From VBAS01 sp035292525 (lineage in GTDB: Bacteria > Bacteroidota > Bacteroidia > Chitinophagales > Chitinophagaceae), in the NCBI GenBank assembly GCA_035292525.1, contig DATDPZ010000032.1, positions 1-7,692 on the forward strand: DNA of 7,692 bases. The letters are read 5' to 3'. The stretch's first letter is position 1. Each line of letters begins with the position of its first letter. The notes below the pieces were generated by a model. It did not search any database, was not told where the DNA came from, and worked only from the letters and a program-made list of their open reading frames with translations. Positions 6,195-7,692 of the stretch are shown here, piece by piece. Both the position numbers and the translations under genes were made by a program.

Positions 6195-7192
6195 AATTCT
6201 TCATATTTTTTATAGGCTGCCAGGTTTTCTAAAATCCAGCTTTGTCTTACGGTTGCTCTTCCGCCAACCGCTTCTTTAAACTCTAAAATTCCCCATTTGA
6301 TTTGCTCGTTTCTCGATGAAATGCCAAAATTAAACCAGCGAAAATTCTTTTCATGATAATGTTCAAAAACTTTATGAAACAACAATTGCAAAGCTTTTAT
6401 ATCCTGCACATCTTCATTACGTGCAATATAAAAATCATGAACACCCGTATCTGAAACATCAAAAAGAACAATGGCTCCAAGTGAAATACCCTCTTTTATA
6501 ACTCTCCAGAAATGAACTCTGCCGGGATATAGTTCTTTTATTTTTTTTAATTCAGCCAGGCTATGTGTTGGTATCCTGTTGTAACGGGTCGTTAAATTCT
6601 TTTCTATAATATGATACACATCTTCAATATCTTCTGTTTCTTCTGCAATAACTCCTTCTCTTTCTAATTTTCGGATATAAGTCAGGTTTCTTTTCCTGCT
6701 TAATTTTTCCCAACCTTTGTTTTCAGTTAAATCCAGGCAAGAGGAGATTTCCTGTGTTTTGAGAGCAAACCCCCTGTGCCAGAGTAAATAAATCAATTCC
6801 CCGTCTGGTAATTTATGAAAGATCGGTTCCGACAACCTCATTTCCAAAGAACAGATGTTTCTTTCAATATAATATAAAATCATTTGTTCAAGAATGTCAA
6901 GAATATCTCTTAATGTTGAATCATTTTTATATATTAGTCCGCCATAAGAGGACCCGGGATGTGAAATAATTCTTGTGATTTGATCTTCTTTTATTTCTGC
7001 AGCAGGAAAAACAGCAATGAGTTCTCCCTCTTCAAAGAAAAGTATGCTGGCATCTTTGAATTTTTCTTCGGCATGATATGACAAGAAATCCCTTTCCTGG
7101 AAAATACCACCGTTTCTCGATGAAGTTCTTATAAAATCATCCCATTGCCTGTGAAATTCTTCACTGTATTCTTTTACTTCCATGTTTTTCAT
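6191..7192 (-). CDS. FemAB/GNAT-type acyltransferase of glycan cluster
   Basis: A 333-residue protein with the layout of two tandem GNAT-like folds seen in FemAB and Acetyltransf_6 proteins. The first half has ILFFEEGELIAVFPAAEI (50-67) and SHPGSSYGGLIYKN (77-90). WEKLSRKRNLTYIRKLEREG (161-180) is the basic helix-rich linker typical of this family. The second half has VHFWRVIKEGISLGAIVLF (226-244), VHDFYIARNED (251-261) and WFNFGISSRNE (286-296), and it ends with LEFKEAVGGRATVRQSW (303-319), matching the FKE-x-G-G close of many glycan-locus FemAB-like proteins. True FemAB enzymes move amino acids from aminoacyl-tRNA to peptidoglycan. Relatives in polysaccharide loci are thought to acylate sugars, with substrates mostly unknown. 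Start: ATG at 7192, with ATG at 7183 as an alternative; it lies ten bases after the preceding stop, with a weak purine-rich GAAGA upstream. The 3' end overlaps the formyltransferase start by four bases. Confidence 0.8.
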   Translation of the reverse strand: MKNMEVKEYSEEFHRQWDDFIRTSSRNGGIFQERDFLSYHAEEKFKDASILFFEEGELIAVFPAAEIKEDQITRIISHPGSSYGGLIYKNDSTLRDILDILEQMILYYIERNICSLEMRLSEPIFHKLPDGELIYLLWHRGFALKTQEISSCLDLTENKGWEKLSRKRNLTYIRKLEREGVIAEETEDIEDVYHIIEKNLTTRYNRIPTHSLAELKKIKELYPGRVHFWRVIKEGISLGAIVLFDVSDTGVHDFYIARNEDVQDIKALQLLFHKVFEHYHEKNFRWFNFGISSRNEQIKWGILEFKEAVGGRATVRQSWILENLAAYKKYEEL

Positions 7193-7202
7193 TCTTCAAA
7201 TT

Positions 7203-7676
7203 TCACTTTGTCGTTAGTCCCCTTATTTTTTTTGCAGGATTCCCGGCATACACACCTGGTTTCATTATATTTTTTGTTACCACACTGCCGGCGCCAATAA
7301 CCACATGATCGCAGATCTTCACTGGTAAAATAGTGGAATTAGACCCGATGGACACCTGATTGCCAATGATGGTTTTTTTCCAAAGTGACCGATTACCTTG
7401 TGCAGGTCCGCCTTTTTTCCAATCATCATTAATAAACATTACACCATGTCCAATGAAGCAATTGTTGCCCATACTCACCATTTCACATATAAAACTGTGT
7501 GATTGTATGCGGCAGTTATTCCCGATCTGAACATTTTTCTGCACCTCCACAAATGGCCCCACAATACAGTTGTCACCGAAGCTGCAACTATATAGGTTCA
7601 CCGGTTCAGTCACTTTTACATTTTTTCCAAACTGAACATCCTGTATCCCTGCGTATCTTTTTTGCGGATCGGCCAT
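7203..7676 (-). CDS. Left-handed beta-helix acyltransferase, WlbB/FdtC-like sugar N-acetyltransferase
   Basis: A 157-residue protein built almost entirely of hexapeptide repeats ([LIV]-G-x-x-x-x): FGKNVKV, FGDNCIVG, IGNNCRI, MGNNCFIG, IGNQVSIG and VVIGAGSVV, ending in the conserved GNPAKKIRG (145-153). FVEVQKNVQIGNNCRIQSHS (42-61) and FIGHGVMFINDDW (74-86) recall acetyltransferases of the WlbB/WbpD and FdtC/QdtC groups, which acetylate the amine of 3-amino sugar nucleotides using acetyl-CoA. H60 is a candidate base but cannot be assigned with certainty. The loop DDWKKGGPAQGN (84-95) interrupts the helix at about the usual place. Trimeric cytosolic enzymes are the norm for this fold. Start: ATG at 7676, with the frame open to the window edge, so a longer start cannot be ruled out. 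A TAA at 7682-7684 in another frame may be the end of an upstream operon gene. The ten-base gap to the next gene indicates co-transcription. Confidence 0.85.
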   Translation of the reverse strand: MADPQKRYAGIQDVQFGKNVKVTEPVNLYSCSFGDNCIVGPFVEVQKNVQIGNNCRIQSHSFICEMVSMGNNCFIGHGVMFINDDWKKGGPAQGNRSLWKKTIIGNQVSIGSNSTILPVKICDHVVIGAGSVVTKNIMKPGVYAGNPAKKIRGLTTK

Positions 7677-7692
7677 ATTGATTATGCAAAAT

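Noticed and set aside
5926..6279. Plus-strand open frame of 117 codons
   Set aside because: It is antisense to the formyltransferase triad region and to the end of the FemAB-like gene, and shows no domain pattern of its own.
1..7692. CRISPR array, tRNA, rRNA, insertion sequence or phage genes
   Set aside because: No regularly spaced repeats, transposase motifs, RNA-gene signatures or phage proteins were seen.

Overview
The window is a single-direction block of surface-polysaccharide (O-antigen, capsule or glycan) biosynthesis genes. Every supported gene lies on the minus strand, so transcription runs from base 7692 towards base 1. The organism looks like a member of the Bacteroidota, and the family Chitinophagaceae would fit. 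The evidence for this is moderate: GC content that is fairly low in the genes and very low between them, A/T-rich leaders without clear GGAGG-type ribosome binding sites, and closely packed sugar-modifying genes. No rRNA, tRNA, housekeeping or taxonomic marker gene is present, so the assignment is inference.

Layout in transcription order. Bases 7676-5325 hold three tightly spaced genes: a left-handed beta-helix acyltransferase, a FemAB/GNAT-type acyltransferase, and a two-domain formyltransferase with an intact Asn-His-Asp triad. Bases 5324-4994 are the only long gap. It is very A/T-rich, but one minus-strand frame (5281-5009) has a single internal stop in 90 codons and ends 15 bases before the next gene, so it may be the decayed 3' end of a lost gene. 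Bases 4993-1 hold six genes: a CgeB-like glycosyltransferase, a DegT/DnrJ/EryC1 PLP aminotransferase close to perosamine synthases, a small cupin, a DesVI/TylM1-like SAM methyltransferase with a forced GTG start, an FkbM-like methyltransferase-fold protein, and a TIGR04325-family methyltransferase cut by the window edge.

Proposed joint role (inference): the aminotransferase makes a 4-amino (or 3-amino) deoxy sugar nucleotide. The amine or hydroxyls are then decorated by some of the acetyl-, formyl- and methyltransferases, and the glycosyltransferase adds the sugar to a growing glycan. The window lacks the upstream dehydratase (for example a Gmd or RmlB type), the flippase and the polymerase, so the cluster must extend beyond it on at least one side. 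All proteins appear cytosolic; no signal peptide or clear membrane segment was seen. The four-base ATGA overlaps and 1-15 base gaps point to one or two polycistronic units with translational coupling.
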